A stretch of DNA of 34,184 nt from assembly GCA_934716785.1 (NCBI GenBank), contig CAKUYM010000012.1, forward strand, positions 1-34,184, in the 5' to 3' direction. Positions within the stretch are counted from its first letter, which is position 1; each line of letters begins with the position of its first letter. A program made the translations under genes and the position numbers. This document shows, piece after piece, positions 23,641 to 32,845 of this stretch. The notes under the pieces were generated by a model. It worked only from the letters and a program-made list of their open reading frames with translations, ran no database searches and was not told the DNA's origin. The stretch comes from an uncultured Bacteroides sp. (lineage in GTDB: Bacteria > Bacteroidota > Bacteroidia > Bacteroidales > Bacteroidaceae).

Positions 23641-24105
23641 TTAATATTCGTCGTTCGCATACAGGTAATCAAATGTAGCCTGCTTATACTCGAATATCTC
23701 TTCCGGTTTAAAAAATCTCGTTAATTCAACGGCTGCGGTCTCCGGTGAATCAGAAGCATGAACAATGTTTTCTTGAAAACTCATGCTATAATCTCCACGA
23801 ATGGTTCCCGGGGCAGCCAAACGTCCATTAGTCGGTCCCGCCAACGTACGGACAGTCTGAATAGCATCCACACCCTCAAAACAGCAAACGATAACAGGAG
23901 CCGTCATCATGGAGTCCTTCACCCGTTGGAAGAACGGCTTGCCACTGAGGTGGGCATAATGTTCGCTCAACAGTTCATCAGTCAGTTGCATCATCTTCAT
24001 GCCGGCCAACCGTAATCCCTTTCGTTCGAAACGGTGAATAATTTCACCTGTCAGTCCCCGCTGAAGGGTACATGGTTTTAAAATGACCAGCGTTTTTTCA
24101 AGCAT
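23641..24105 (-). CDS. ndk: Nucleoside diphosphate kinase
   Basis: The 154-residue enzyme transfers the terminal phosphate between nucleoside di- and triphosphates through a phosphohistidine. The active His116 is in NIVHASDS, and the family blocks LVILKPCTLQRGLTGEII and RTLAGPTNGRLAAPGTIRGDYS are intact. The usual RPD near the start is KPC here, within family variation. ATG 24105 is the only start. A promoter of Bacteroides type precedes it (24155-24184). It is followed by the M23 peptidase gene. Confidence 0.96.
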   Translation of the reverse strand: MLEKTLVILKPCTLQRGLTGEIIHRFERKGLRLAGMKMMQLTDELLSEHYAHLSGKPFFQRVKDSMMTAPVIVCCFEGVDAIQTVRTLAGPTNGRLAAPGTIRGDYSMSFQENIVHASDSPETAAVELTRFFKPEEIFEYKQATFDYLYANDEY

Positions 24106-24154
24106 AATCTCGACTTTTTAATGGTTAAACGATACATTTACTAAAAAATTCCCT

Positions 24155-24184
24155 CAAAGATAGTGTTTTCATTTGATACGGCAA
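24155..24184 (-). promoter_or_regulatory. Promoter of ndk
   Basis: TTG (24182-24184) and TATCTTTG (24155-24162, full TAnnTTTG match) on the minus strand, 19 bases apart, about 50 bases before the ndk ATG. Confidence 0.65.
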
Positions 24185-24221
24185 GTGAGTTATTAACTAT
24201 TTTTCAGACGTTTAGCATCAT

Positions 24222-24294
24222 AATAGAGGGATATATCCTCTCTAAACTCCTATAAATAGGGAGAATAGAGACAGAATATGTTATGCAACATATT
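24222..24294. other. Cluster of small inverted repeats between recG and ndk
   Basis: Within the 220-base gap, AGAGG/CCTCT flanks GATATAT (near 24225-24241), CTCCTAT faces ATAGGGAG (near 24247-24263), and AATATGTT/AACATATT is a perfect 8-bp arm pair around ATGC (24275-24294). None has a T tract for an intrinsic terminator. A role in ending or stabilising the recG transcript is possible. Confidence 0.45.
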
Positions 24295-24325
24295 TCCGCA
24301 AATAAAGCGTATGTTTAACCGTTTT

Positions 24326-26422
24326 TCAACTAATGGCAGCCCAGTTAACATTCGTTTTCCGCAAAGCCTTGAGTTGCTTCCACAATATCTCGTTCTCCGG
24401 CCTCTGAGCAGACGGATCCTGATCGACTATGTTTTCGGCTATGCGGCGGACGTATTGCAGCAATTGTCCGTCGCGGGCTATATCGGCAATCTTCAAATCG
24501 AAAGCGATGCCGCTTTGCTGCGTGCCTTCAAGGTCGCCGGGACCGCGGAGTTTCAAATCGGCTTCCGCTATTTCAAAGCCGTCGTTAGTGCGCACCATGA
24601 TTTCAAGCCGTTTGCGGGTGTCTTCCGTCAGTTTGTAGTTGGTGACGAGGATACAATAAGACTGGTCGGCGCCACGCCCCACCCGCCCGCGCAACTGATG
24701 CAGTTGCGAAAGTCCGAAACGTTCGGCATTTTCTATTATCATCACGGAGGCGTTCGGCACATTCACCCCCACTTCAATAACCGTGGTGGCTACCATTATC
24801 TGCGCCTTTCCCGATATGAAAAGCTGCATCTGCTCATCCTTCTCGGCAGATTTCATCTTGCCGTGCACTTTGCAGACCGTACATTCGGGAAATTCTTCAA
24901 GAATATGCTGATAGCCCTCTTCCAAATTCTTCAAATCAATCTTCTCGCTCTCTTTTATCAACGGATAAACGATATAGACCTGCCGCCCTTCGTCTATCTG
25001 TTTCTGCACGAAACGATACATACTGTCACGACGGTTGTCAAACTGGTGGACGGTAGTTATCGGCTTCCGGCCGGGGGGAAGCTCGTCAATGACAGAGACA
25101 TCGAGATCGCCATAGAGCGTCATCGCCAATGTGCGGGGGATGGGGGTTGCAGTCATCACAAGCACATGAGGCGGCTGGACGTTCTTGCTCCAAAGACGGG
25201 CACGCTGAGCCACGCCGAAACGATGCTGCTCGTCGATGACAACGAAGCCCAATGAAGAGAAGTTGACCGTATCTTCAATGACGGCATGCGTTCCTATCAG
25301 GATATGCACATCTCCTGTCAACAGCCCGGCAAGAATGGCCTCCCTCTTTTTCCCCTTGACGGAGCCGGTCAACAGTTCGACACGGATATCCATTCCGAAA
25401 AGCAACTCCTTTATGGTCTCGTAGTGCTGGTTCGCCAATATCTCGGTCGGTGCCATCATACACGCCTGATAGCCATTGTCCAGTGCGAGTAGCATACTCA
25501 TCAAGGCAACCAGCGTCTTTCCGCTACCCACGTCTCCCTGCAGCAACCGGTTCATCTGCCGGCCGCTCCCTACGTCGTTACGTATTTCCTTCAGCACCCG
25601 TTTCTGTGCGCCGGTCAGTTGGAAAGGCAGGTTCTTCGAATAAAACGTATTGAATACATCGCCCACCTTCTCGAATACATAGCCACGATATCTTCTCTGC
25701 CTGTCCTTGGCATACCGGAGGATATTGAGCTGCACATAAAACAGCTCCTCGAATTTGAGGCGATACTGCGCCCTACGGAGCAAATCGGGGTTGGCAGGGA
25801 AATGAATATTCCGGAGAGCTTCCGTCAGCGGCATCAGGTGATGCTCCGCCAATATCCCCGGCGAAAGCGTTTCGGGCAAAGGATCCTGTATCTGCTGAAT
25901 CACAGTCGTCATCATCTTCTCTATCGCATGAGAATTGAGGAAACTGCGTTTCATCTTTTCCGTCGTACTATAATAAGGTTGAAGTCCCACGGAAGAGAGT
26001 TTCAGTTCATCCGCCTTGTCAATATCGGGATGGGCTACGTTGACGCGTCCGTTGAAGACAGTCGGTTTGCCGAAGACGATATACTCTTCGTGAAGTTTAT
26101 ATTTGCCTAAGATATACTTTATTCCTTGAAACCACACCAAGTCGACGACTCCCGTTCCATCCGAGAAATGAGCCGTAAGACGTCGTTGGCGTCCTTCACC
26201 GATAGTCTCGAAACCGAGAATCTGCCCTTTCAACTGGATATACGGCATATTGCCATCTATTTCGTGAATGTAATAGATGCGGCTCCGGTCAACGTATTTG
26301 TAGGGGAAATAATAGATTAAATCGCGTAAGGAGTAGATTTCCAACTCCTTATTCAGCACGGCAGCCCTTTGCGGTCCTACCCCGGAGATAAATTTTATGT
26401 CGCGTGTGGCTAAATCGAACAT
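24326..26422 (-). CDS. recG: ATP-dependent DNA helicase RecG
   Basis: The 698-residue branch-migration helicase acts on stalled forks and Holliday junctions. An N-terminal wedge/OB domain (about 10-170, FISGVGPQRAAVL, YFPYKYVDRS) is followed by helicase domains with Walker A GDVGSGKT, DEQHRFGV, the TATPIPRTLAMTLYGDLD block and QLRGRVGRG. The ATG (26420-26422) touches the ispD stop without a gap, so it is translated as the last gene of the series from pdxJ. The long plus-strand frames over it are shadows. Confidence 0.97.
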   Translation of the reverse strand: MFDLATRDIKFISGVGPQRAAVLNKELEIYSLRDLIYYFPYKYVDRSRIYYIHEIDGNMPYIQLKGQILGFETIGEGRQRRLTAHFSDGTGVVDLVWFQGIKYILGKYKLHEEYIVFGKPTVFNGRVNVAHPDIDKADELKLSSVGLQPYYSTTEKMKRSFLNSHAIEKMMTTVIQQIQDPLPETLSPGILAEHHLMPLTEALRNIHFPANPDLLRRAQYRLKFEELFYVQLNILRYAKDRQRRYRGYVFEKVGDVFNTFYSKNLPFQLTGAQKRVLKEIRNDVGSGRQMNRLLQGDVGSGKTLVALMSMLLALDNGYQACMMAPTEILANQHYETIKELLFGMDIRVELLTGSVKGKKREAILAGLLTGDVHILIGTHAVIEDTVNFSSLGFVVIDEQHRFGVAQRARLWSKNVQPPHVLVMTATPIPRTLAMTLYGDLDVSVIDELPPGRKPITTVHQFDNRRDSMYRFVQKQIDEGRQVYIVYPLIKESEKIDLKNLEEGYQHILEEFPECTVCKVHGKMKSAEKDEQMQLFISGKAQIMVATTVIEVGVNVPNASVMIIENAERFGLSQLHQLRGRVGRGADQSYCILVTNYKLTEDTRKRLEIMVRTNDGFEIAEADLKLRGPGDLEGTQQSGIAFDLKIADIARDGQLLQYVRRIAENIVDQDPSAQRPENEILWKQLKALRKTNVNWAAIS

Positions 26423-27082
26423 TTACAGCAGAGCGCTTCCTATTTTCAAATCGAAAGGAGTTGTTATCTTTATATTCTCCCGGTTGCCTTCTGCGAGGGA
26501 TACCGGTATACCCATCGCTTCCACTACAGACGCATCATCTGTAAAGAACGGGGTAAACTCTTGTGCATAAGCCTGTTTCAGCAAATCTACGTCAAATACC
26601 TGCGGTGTCTGCACCAACTTATAGTCATTCCGGCTCACCGTCTCACTTCCCTTATCCGTCAAATGGCGCAGTGTTTCCACTACATCGACCACCGGCACCA
26701 CCGCTTTCCGCTCCTCTGCCAAATCATAACAACGGCCTATCACCTCCACCGATACAAACGGTCGGACACCATCGTGCACCCCCACCAATCCGGGCGACTG
26801 CACCAATGCCAACCCATTCTTTACGGAATGAAAGCGCGTTTCGCCACCATCGGCAATGGAATGTTCCACATCAAAGCCGTGCTCCTTGCAGAGCTGCCGC
26901 CAAAAGTCCTGTTGTCCTTTGGGCAACACCAATATAATATGAAGTGCAGCGTCATACCTCCGAAACACCTCCAAGGTATGCATCAATACAGGTTTGCCGC
27001 CGATGGGAAGGAATTGTTTCGGGAGTTCGCTTCCCATCCGCAGCCCCTTTCCACCGGCGACAATAATAACAGACTTCTTCAT
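26423..27082 (-). CDS. ispD: 2-C-methyl-D-erythritol 4-phosphate cytidylyltransferase
   Basis: This enzyme joins CTP and methylerythritol phosphate in the MEP pathway to isoprenoids. The nucleotide-binding loop [17 protein letters not shown] is at residues 8-24, and the later family blocks [10 protein letters not shown] and [12 protein letters not shown] are present. The start was set at ATG 27082 ([11 protein letters not shown]), 219 residues; the frame is open to 27109 but that would overlap the DJ-1 gene and precede the conserved strand. The gap to the DJ-1 stop is 11 bases, and the stop touches recG. Confidence 0.96.
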   Translation of the reverse strand: MKKSVIIVAGGKGLRMGSELPKQFLPIGGKPVLMHTLEVFRRYDAALHIILVLPKGQQDFWRQLCKEHGFDVEHSIADGGETRFHSVKNGLALVQSPGLVGVHDGVRPFVSVEVIGRCYDLAEERKAVVPVVDVVETLRHLTDKGSETVSRNDYKLVQTPQVFDVDLLKQAYAQEFTPFFTDDASVVEAMGIPVSLAEGNRENIKITTPFDLKIGSALL

Positions 27083-27093
27083 GGACAGCCGGC

Positions 27094-27645
27094 TTAGCGT
27101 TTTACGCACATCGCTTCTACCAGCTCGTCTACCTTTTCCTTACCTGCCAATAAGTCTACGATGTCCAAAGCAAATTCCATGGCAGCGCCCGGTCCCATAC
27201 CGGTGATGATGTTTCCGTCGCGAACCACGTGCTCCTTGACACACTCCGCACCTTCCAGATATTGCTCGAAGCCGGGATAGCAGGTCGCTTTCTTGCCTTT
27301 CAGCAATCCCAATTTGCCCAGCACCATCGGAGCGGCACAAATGGCAGCAACAGGCTTTCCTTTTTCCACGAAGCTGAGTATCAGCTTGCGCAATCCTTCA
27401 TGCTTGTCGAGTGTTGCAGCTCCCGGCATTCCACCCGGCAAGAACAACAGTTCAGCATCAAAGAAATCACAATTCTCGAAGTTGACATCACAAAGGATAG
27501 ACACGTTGTGTGCTCCGACCACAATTTCATCCGGTGTCACGGACACGATTTCCACATTCATTCCGGCGCGTCTCAAGACGTCAATAGTAGTCAGGGCTTC
27601 AATCTCTTCAAAACCATCTGCAAAAAATGCGTATACAGTTCCCAT
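27094..27645 (-). CDS. DJ-1/PfpI-family protein
   Basis: The 183-residue protein has the DJ-1 fold signature: an acidic residue in FADGFEEIE (Glu13/Glu14), LPGGMPGA, and the nucleophile elbow cysteine [10 protein letters not shown] (Cys103). The C-terminal block [21 protein letters not shown] is typical of the YajL/DJ-1 subgroup. Relatives are described as protein or nucleotide deglycases, chaperones or oxidative-stress proteins, so the true substrate is open. It lies between tonB and ispD and was probably carried with them. Confidence 0.92.
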   Translation of the reverse strand: MGTVYAFFADGFEEIEALTTIDVLRRAGMNVEIVSVTPDEIVVGAHNVSILCDVNFENCDFFDAELLFLPGGMPGAATLDKHEGLRKLILSFVEKGKPVAAICAAPMVLGKLGLLKGKKATCYPGFEQYLEGAECVKEHVVRDGNIITGMGPGAAMEFALDIVDLLAGKEKVDELVEAMCVKR

Positions 27646-27695
27646 AATCCTTTTTTTATTTTTTGGTTAATGATACTTCTTTTTCTATATATCTC

Positions 27696-28577
27696 CTATC
27701 GCAAATTAAAATAATAGGTAATCGTTCCCGTCTGGTTGGTCACCCCGCTCACGGTATTAAAGCGAGCTTTCCTTGCAGCATCCTCGGCAGCCTTGCGCAA
27801 CACAGAGTTTACCGTATTCGTCCGAGGATTTATGCTGGTCGCAATCACTTGTCCGGCAGGATTTACGGTAATGTTTACCACCACCCTTCCTTCCTCCTGC
27901 ACGTTATATGCAGGTTTCGGCAAGCTACCCGTACCCAACGACCGTCCACCCAAATCGAACGTCCCGTAACCGCCCGTTCCGGTCTTGGCTCCGGTAGAAG
28001 AATTTCCATCCTTGCTACCTTCCGTACCCGTTCCGGCGGCAGATGTTCCTTTGTTTCCTTCCATTTGGGCACCTTTACCAAATGCGCCCGCCACTTTCTT
28101 CCTTGCAGCTTCCTCGGCAGCCTTGCGTTCACGTTCCGCTTTTTCTTCGGCAAGCCGCTTGGCCTCCGCAGCTTTCTCCGCTTCGGTCTTCTCAGGCTTC
28201 TTTACAGGCTCTTTCGGTTTAACCACCTCTTTAGGCTTCACCGTCTCCTTTTTAGGTTGCTTCGGTTCCGTCTTCGGCTTCAAGGCAACCGTCTCTTCCT
28301 CGGTCTGCGTCAGCAAGTCCTGTTCGGAAGGAATTTCCGGGGCAGTTTCGGCAGGTGCCGCCGCCTGTTCGTCCAGCACGTCCACATCTACCAGCGAAGG
28401 GTCGTCAAAGCCTCGTGCCGATTCCACATTCCCCATCATCACAGGCACACCGCCTGCATCCTCATCCGGCTGGGGGACAGTAAAGCTCACCAGAATCAAA
28501 AGAGCAATCACTGCCACGTGCACCAGCAGCGCACCCAGTATTCCTATGTATTCACCCTTTTTTCTTCCGTCCATCAT
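27696..28577 (-). CDS. tonB: TonB-like energy-transducing protein
   Basis: The 293-residue protein has one N-terminal membrane helix (about 11-32, ILGALLVHVAVIALLILVSF), a long Pro/Lys/Glu-rich periplasmic linker (about 90-170, with PKEVVKPKEPVKKPEK and an alanine/lysine-rich helix), a Gly-rich stretch, and a C-terminal TonB domain (about 215-293, VVVNITVNPAGQVIATSINPRTN). It sits directly behind exbD and exbB, and together they should couple the proton gradient to outer-membrane transporters such as the SusC above. A TolA-like role is a possible alternative. Two ATG codons (28577, 28574) could start it; the second has the better spacing to AGAGAG. Confidence 0.9.
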   Translation of the reverse strand: MMDGRKKGEYIGILGALLVHVAVIALLILVSFTVPQPDEDAGGVPVMMGNVESARGFDDPSLVDVDVLDEQAAAPAETAPEIPSEQDLLTQTEEETVALKPKTEPKQPKKETVKPKEVVKPKEPVKKPEKTEAEKAAEAKRLAEEKAERERKAAEEAARKKVAGAFGKGAQMEGNKGTSAAGTGTEGSKDGNSSTGAKTGTGGYGTFDLGGRSLGTGSLPKPAYNVQEEGRVVVNITVNPAGQVIATSINPRTNTVNSVLRKAAEDAARKARFNTVSGVTNQTGTITYYFNLR

Positions 28578-28582
28578 TCTCT

Positions 28583-28999
28583 CTATTTATTTTCAGGCGG
28601 GCGCGTAGCCAGCACCATCTTAAAATGATTCTCGTTTGCGATGTTCAGCACCCGCACTATCTCACGGTAAGGCACCGATTCATCCGCATACAATGCCACA
28701 TACATTTCAGGTTCCTTCTCCGCACAACTCTGCAGGAAAGGAGTCAGTTCGTCCAATGCCACCGGTTGCTCCTTCTCGTTGCCGAAAGCGGCATAGAAGT
28801 TCAAGTCTTTATCGATAACGACTCTTGTCAGCGGTTTGGCGGAAGTCTGCTGCTTGCCTTGCGGCAACAACACTTTTATGGCATTGGGCGACACCACCGT
28901 AGAGGTTATCATAAAGAATATCAGCAACAGGAATATGACATCCGTCATGGAAGCCATGCTGAAATTGGGCGATATTCTATTTCTTCTTTTTAATCCCAC
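28583..28999 (-). CDS. exbD: ExbD/TolR-family biopolymer transporter
   Basis: The 138-residue protein has a short cytoplasmic N-terminus, one membrane helix (about 17-36, SMTDVIFLLLIFFMIT) carrying the conserved proton-path Asp19, and a periplasmic domain. The start is GTG (28999), since no ATG is near; it gives MGLKRRNRIS. It belongs to the proton-motive complex with ExbB and TonB. Only 5 bases separate it from tonB. The 24 bases before its start are nearly the same as those before tyrA. Confidence 0.93.
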   Translation of the reverse strand: MGLKRRNRISPNFSMASMTDVIFLLLIFFMITSTVVSPNAIKVLLPQGKQQTSAKPLTRVVIDKDLNFYAAFGNEKEQPVALDELTPFLQSCAEKEPEMYVALYADESVPYREIVRVLNIANENHFKMVLATRPPENK

Positions 29000-29023
29000 T
29001 TTATTAACGATTAGTGGTTAGTG
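29000..29023 (-). repeat. Spacer shared with the tyrA leader
   Basis: On the minus strand these 24 bases agree at 21 positions with 15729-15752 before tyrA. Both lie directly ahead of a GTG start codon. Confidence 0.75.
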
Positions 29024-29052
29024 ATTCATGATTAACGTTCTCAGTTGCTTTC

Positions 29053-29093
29053 CTGCTTTTACGCGGGCTTCATTCTGCCTTTATGTGGGCTCG
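29053..29093. repeat. Imperfect 22-bp tandem duplication over the exbB stop codon
   Basis: CTGCTTTTACGCGGGCT (29053-29069) recurs as CTGCCTTTATGTGGGCT (29075-29091), with three transitions in 17 bases. The exbB TAA (29081-29083 on the minus strand) lies in the second copy. Confidence 0.8.
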
Positions 29094-29794
29094 TTCAACA
29101 AGTCCATGAATTCCATCGTGCGAGACTCCATCTTGTTTACCACACGGTCTACCAGCATCACCAGATAGTTGTAGGCAAACATGGCAATGATACCGACAAT
29201 CAGACCGCCCACCGTAGTAATCATAGCTTCATAGATACCGCCGGAAAGCAGAGTAATATCAATATTTCCGCTGCCCGCATTCGCCATTTCGTAGAATGCG
29301 CGCACCATACCGGTCACCGTACCGAGGAATCCGAGCATCGGAGCACCACCGGAGATGGTTGCCATCACCGTCAGTCCCTTTTCCAACTTTGCCACTTCAA
29401 TGTTACCGACATTCTCAATAGCAGCCTGCACGTCATTGATGGGACGCCCCAAACGGCTGATACCTTTTTCAATCATACGTGCCGAAGGAGTGTTCATCGT
29501 GCGGCAGTAGTTGATGGCGGCCTTTATCTCACCGCTATGGATATAGTCCTTTATCCGTTCCATAAACATGGGATCTTCCTTTCCCGCTTTGCGAATCATG
29601 TAGTTGCGTTCGAAAAGAATGTAGAAGCAAACCACGGACAGCACCCCTAACACAACCATAATCCAGCCTCCCTTGACAGCCATATCAAGCATTTTCATCT
29701 CCTGAGAGTTCACCTCCGTGAGAACAGGATTGGAGGTATCCAGCGAGTCGGCCATATTCATAGCCCCTTGGGCCAACAAGATCATTGCATTCAT
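29081..29794 (-). CDS. exbB: ExbB/TolQ-family proton channel protein
   Basis: The protein has membrane helices near 42-62 (GGWIMVVLGVLSVVCFYILF) and two near the C-terminal half (GGAPMLGFLGTVTGMVRAF, GLIVGIIAMFAYNYLV), with the MotA/TolQ/ExbB signature. It forms the proton channel with ExbD. The start was set at ATG 29794 (237 residues), whose A overlaps the TGA of pdxJ (TGATG), a classical coupling site. An upstream TTG at 29806 would be an alternative and is less likely. The gene lies ahead of exbD and tonB. Confidence 0.93.
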   Translation of the reverse strand: MNAMILLAQGAMNMADSLDTSNPVLTEVNSQEMKMLDMAVKGGWIMVVLGVLSVVCFYILFERNYMIRKAGKEDPMFMERIKDYIHSGEIKAAINYCRTMNTPSARMIEKGISRLGRPINDVQAAIENVGNIEVAKLEKGLTVMATISGGAPMLGFLGTVTGMVRAFYEMANAGSGNIDITLLSGGIYEAMITTVGGLIVGIIAMFAYNYLVMLVDRVVNKMESRTMEFMDLLNEPT

Positions 29795-30507
29795 CAGCGT
29801 AGACAATTTTTATATTCCTGAATGGTACGTTCCAACCCCATGTACAACGCATCGCTAATCAACGCATGCCCGATGGAAACTTCGTCCAACCAAGGAATGT
29901 TCTTATAGAAATAGTTTAAATTCACAAGACTCAAGTCGTGTCCGGCATTCAGCCCGATACCCAATTTGCGTGCCGTCCTGCCTGCTTCGATAAACGGAGC
30001 GATAGCCGCTTCCGGATTCTTCGGATAGCCCGTCGCATACGGCTCGGTATAAAGTTCCACGCGGTCGGCTCCCGCCTTAGCCGCATATTCCACCATTTCG
30101 GGGTCGGCAGCCACAAAGACAGAAGTACGGATACCGGCGCTGTTGAACTGATCGAGAACCTCCGTCAAGAATTCGAGGTTCGCCTTCGTGTCCCATCCGG
30201 CATTGGACGTAATCTGCGACGGCTCGTCGGGCACCAGCGTCACCTGATGCGGCTTTACTTTCAACACAAGGTCGATAAACTCCGGAGACGGATAACCTTC
30301 TATATTGAACTCCGTCCGCAACAAAGGCCGCAAGTCATATACATCCGAACGACGGATATGACGTTCGTCGGGACGCGGATGCACAGTGATACCGTCTGCA
30401 CCAAAAGATTCACAATCAAGCGCCACTTTCACGACATCGGGCACATTTCCACCGCGCGCATTTCTCAGCGTAGCTACCTTGTTTATGTTTACACTTAATT
30501 TAGTCAT
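29794..30507 (-). CDS. pdxJ: Pyridoxine 5'-phosphate synthase
   Basis: The 237-residue enzyme makes pyridoxine phosphate from deoxyxylulose phosphate and an aminoacetone phosphate in vitamin B6 synthesis. Family motifs are clear: [20 protein letters not shown] at the N-terminus, [23 protein letters not shown], and [10 protein letters not shown]. The start was set at ATG 30507; the frame is open to 30549 but that start lies upstream of the -7 box at 30529. It is the first gene of the pdxJ-exbB-exbD-tonB-DJ-1-ispD-recG series and is divergent from nadK. Confidence 0.97.
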   Translation of the reverse strand: MTKLSVNINKVATLRNARGGNVPDVVKVALDCESFGADGITVHPRPDERHIRRSDVYDLRPLLRTEFNIEGYPSPEFIDLVLKVKPHQVTLVPDEPSQITSNAGWDTKANLEFLTEVLDQFNSAGIRTSVFVAADPEMVEYAAKAGADRVELYTEPYATGYPKNPEAAIAPFIEAGRTARKLGIGLNAGHDLSLVNLNYFYKNIPWLDEVSIGHALISDALYMGLERTIQEYKNCLR

Positions 30508-30528
30508 AGTTCTACGTAATATTTGCCG

Positions 30529-30536
30529 CAAAAATA
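30529..30536 (-). promoter_or_regulatory. -7 box before pdxJ
   Basis: TATTTTTG on the minus strand matches TAnnTTTG and would start transcription about 15 bases before the pdxJ ATG. No clear TTTG is seen at -33. Confidence 0.45.
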
Positions 30537-30656
30537 CAAATATTATCATTAGCAGCCTAATAATCCGAAACGCATTCTCGGTTCTTTTTTGGTTATTTAA
30601 AGCAGAAATCCAAGAAAAAATGCCAAATTTGCAACCGAAACCAATGATTAGAGCTT

Positions 30657-31532
30657 ATGAAATTTGTCGTTTTCGGAAACACCTATCAGGCAAAGAAGTC
30701 CTTTCACGCCGCCAATCTGTTCCGGTTGTTGAAGCTGCACGGAGCGGAGATTTGCGTGTGCAGGGAGTTCTACCAGTTTTTGATTTCAGAACACATGGAG
30801 ATCGAAGCCGACCAGCTATTGGACGGTGATGATTTTACCGCCGATATGGTGATCAGTATCGGTGGAGACGGCACATTTCTTAAAGCAGCCCGCAGGGTAG
30901 GCAGAAAAGGGATTCCTATCCTTGGCATTAACACGGGGCGTCTGGGATTCCTCGCCGATATTTCTCCCGAAGAGATGGAAGAGACACTGAATGAAATTCA
31001 TGAAGGACGATACAGCGTGGAAGAGCGAAGCGTATTGCAACTCATCTGTGACGATACCCGCCTGCAGGTTTCTCCGTATGCGCTGAATGAGATTGCCGTG
31101 CTCAAACGAGACAGTTCTTCCATGATAGCTATCCATACCGCCATCAACGGGGCATTCCTGAATACCTATCAAGCGGACGGATTGGTGATTGCCACGCCAA
31201 CCGGCTCCACGGCTTACTCTTTAAGTGTGGGCGGTCCTATCATGGTCCCCCACTCCAACACGGTGGTCATCACTCCCGTAGCCCCGCACAGCCTCAACGT
31301 GCGTCCCATCGTTATCTGCGACGATTGGGAGATAACATTGGACGTAGAAAGCCGTAGCCACAACTTCTTAGTTGCCGTGGACGGCAACAGTGAGACTTGC
31401 AAAGAGACAACAAGACTCACCATCCGCCGTGCCGATTATAGCGTGAAGGTAGTAAAACGCTTCAACCATATATTTTTCGATACACTTCGCAGCAAAATGA
31501 TGTGGGGGGCAGACGGGAGACAGACCAACTAA
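30657..31532 (+). CDS. nadK: NAD kinase
   Basis: The 291-residue enzyme phosphorylates NAD to NADP. The GGDGTFLKA loop (69-77), [12 protein letters not shown], the NE motif in YALNEIAVL (near 143), and [23 protein letters not shown] identify the family. ATG 30657 gives the standard start ([10 protein letters not shown]). It is divergent from pdxJ (149-base gap, no convincing nadK promoter found). The TAA stop shares four bases with the stop of the convergent phosphatase gene. Confidence 0.97.
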   Translation: MKFVVFGNTYQAKKSFHAANLFRLLKLHGAEICVCREFYQFLISEHMEIEADQLLDGDDFTADMVISIGGDGTFLKAARRVGRKGIPILGINTGRLGFLADISPEEMEETLNEIHEGRYSVEERSVLQLICDDTRLQVSPYALNEIAVLKRDSSSMIAIHTAINGAFLNTYQADGLVIATPTGSTAYSLSVGGPIMVPHSNTVVITPVAPHSLNVRPIVICDDWEITLDVESRSHNFLVAVDGNSETCKETTRLTIRRADYSVKVVKRFNHIFFDTLRSKMMWGADGRQTN

Positions 31533-32815
31533 TTGCCCGGAGTATACCGTGTCAGTTTATTGCGATAATATTTTGATAATTCACGCCAATGATAAAAAGG
31601 AGCGCAATCCGTCTCTATCGGCAGAAGCACTTCTTTTTCGTTCAACAGTACACGCACTAAAACATCGTCATTTCCTGACTTGCGATAAAAGACCAACTGA
31701 ATATTCGATGCCATCGGAAAATAGCGGTAACATTGCCAATGATCCGCCAATGTCTCCAAATCTTCCGTCACATAACCGCAATCTCCCAGTTCCATCAATA
31801 CAGCCAACGGCAGCAGGCAACTTTCATGTCCGAAACGCAAGGTAGCACTTGGTTCTTTCTTAACAATACAGCTATCGGCCGTGTCCAATATATTTCGAAG
31901 CAAATTAGTTTCTTTATATGGCATCATTCCTTCAGTCAATGGCGTATTCCCTGCCTCCAGATACCATATTACATTCCAACAGCTCCATAACTCATAACAC
32001 TCTTCCGAAGTGAACAAATCATAAAAATCCAACTCTTTTTCATCCAAGCTTTGCATGTTCATCGCAACAAAAAAGAGATACTGCATCAAGTCATGCGGCC
32101 GAACATTCTCCTCCACGTAAGTACTATCCGTAAACAGCACCTTCATTAATCGTTCCGGATGAACATGACGTTGTTTGAATGCTTTAATTAATTCCTGTTT
32201 CTCCCGATAGCGCAAGCCGCCCAAATACTTATCATCATAATTCATATAATACATATCATGACGACTGGCATCATTGGATATACGCAATTTCGGATTTAAA
32301 GCCTGCAACTGAAGGCACTCGGAGGTCATAGAGAGAATACACCGCACAACATCTGTAGAACGTGCGTCGATTGCAATGTTTTTGGCAAATATTTCCGGGA
32401 AATTGCGGTACATACGCTCTGCGATGCCTCGGTGCTGACGAGCGCCTAAGGGGGTAAGTTCGCCCAAACGCCCGTCAGAAAGCTGGAGTACGCGGGCAAT
32501 CTTCCGCAATACATCCTTTCCCATAGTACTCAACACTTTTGCCGAGTCTGCCTTTTCCAATGGAGTCAGCGCATAAATGTAGTCGTGTTTGTTGATATGA
32601 AAGCGGGAACCATGCCGGACATACGTGCTGATATAAAACGGTTTGTATCCCTTTGGAGCAGAAGAATATGTAGTTTGCTCCGGTGCCGGATAAGCCAAGA
32701 AATTGGCTCCCGAAAGTTTTTTATCCTGTTGAATCTCCGTGCGAGGGTTCTGTTGTGCATAACCTGAATGCAACAACACAAACAGCCCGCAAAATAGAAG
32801 TTTTATCAATTTCAT
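31529..32815 (-). CDS. Secreted histidine phosphatase, MINPP-like
   Basis: The 428-residue protein has a signal peptide (1-20, [16 protein letters not shown]). The histidine-phosphatase active site RHGSR is at 67-71 (His68), [19 protein letters not shown] marks branch 2, and the distal site is GHES (His330-Glu331) rather than the HD of common phytases, as in multiple inositol polyphosphate phosphatases (HAE). A Bacteroides MINPP of similar size is known to remove phosphates from InsP6 and to be exported in outer-membrane vesicles. The substrate here, phytate or another phosphoester, is inferred. The gene follows the GH36-SGNH gene by 30 bases on the same strand. Confidence 0.85.
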   Translation of the reverse strand: MKLIKLLFCGLFVLLHSGYAQQNPRTEIQQDKKLSGANFLAYPAPEQTTYSSAPKGYKPFYISTYVRHGSRFHINKHDYIYALTPLEKADSAKVLSTMGKDVLRKIARVLQLSDGRLGELTPLGARQHRGIAERMYRNFPEIFAKNIAIDARSTDVVRCILSMTSECLQLQALNPKLRISNDASRHDMYYMNYDDKYLGGLRYREKQELIKAFKQRHVHPERLMKVLFTDSTYVEENVRPHDLMQYLFFVAMNMQSLDEKELDFYDLFTSEECYELWSCWNVIWYLEAGNTPLTEGMMPYKETNLLRNILDTADSCIVKKEPSATLRFGHESCLLPLAVLMELGDCGYVTEDLETLADHWQCYRYFPMASNIQLVFYRKSGNDDVLVRVLLNEKEVLLPIETDCAPFYHWRELSKYYRNKLTRYTPGN

Positions 32816-32845
32816 ATAATCACCATTTATTGTTATAGTAGACAG

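Noticed and set aside
24278..25255. Plus-strand frame of 325 residues
   Set aside because: It lies antisense to recG, has no recognisable domain, and its composition is that of a reverse-strand shadow.
27663..28628. Plus-strand frame of 321 residues over tonB
   Set aside because: It mirrors the low-complexity Pro/Lys/Glu linker of TonB and has an Arg/Phe/Leu-rich repeat composition with no family match that I recognise.
30540..30656. Promoter for nadK
   Set aside because: CAAATTTG at 30624 is one base off the -7 consensus, and the nearest TTTG is 32 bases away, too far.
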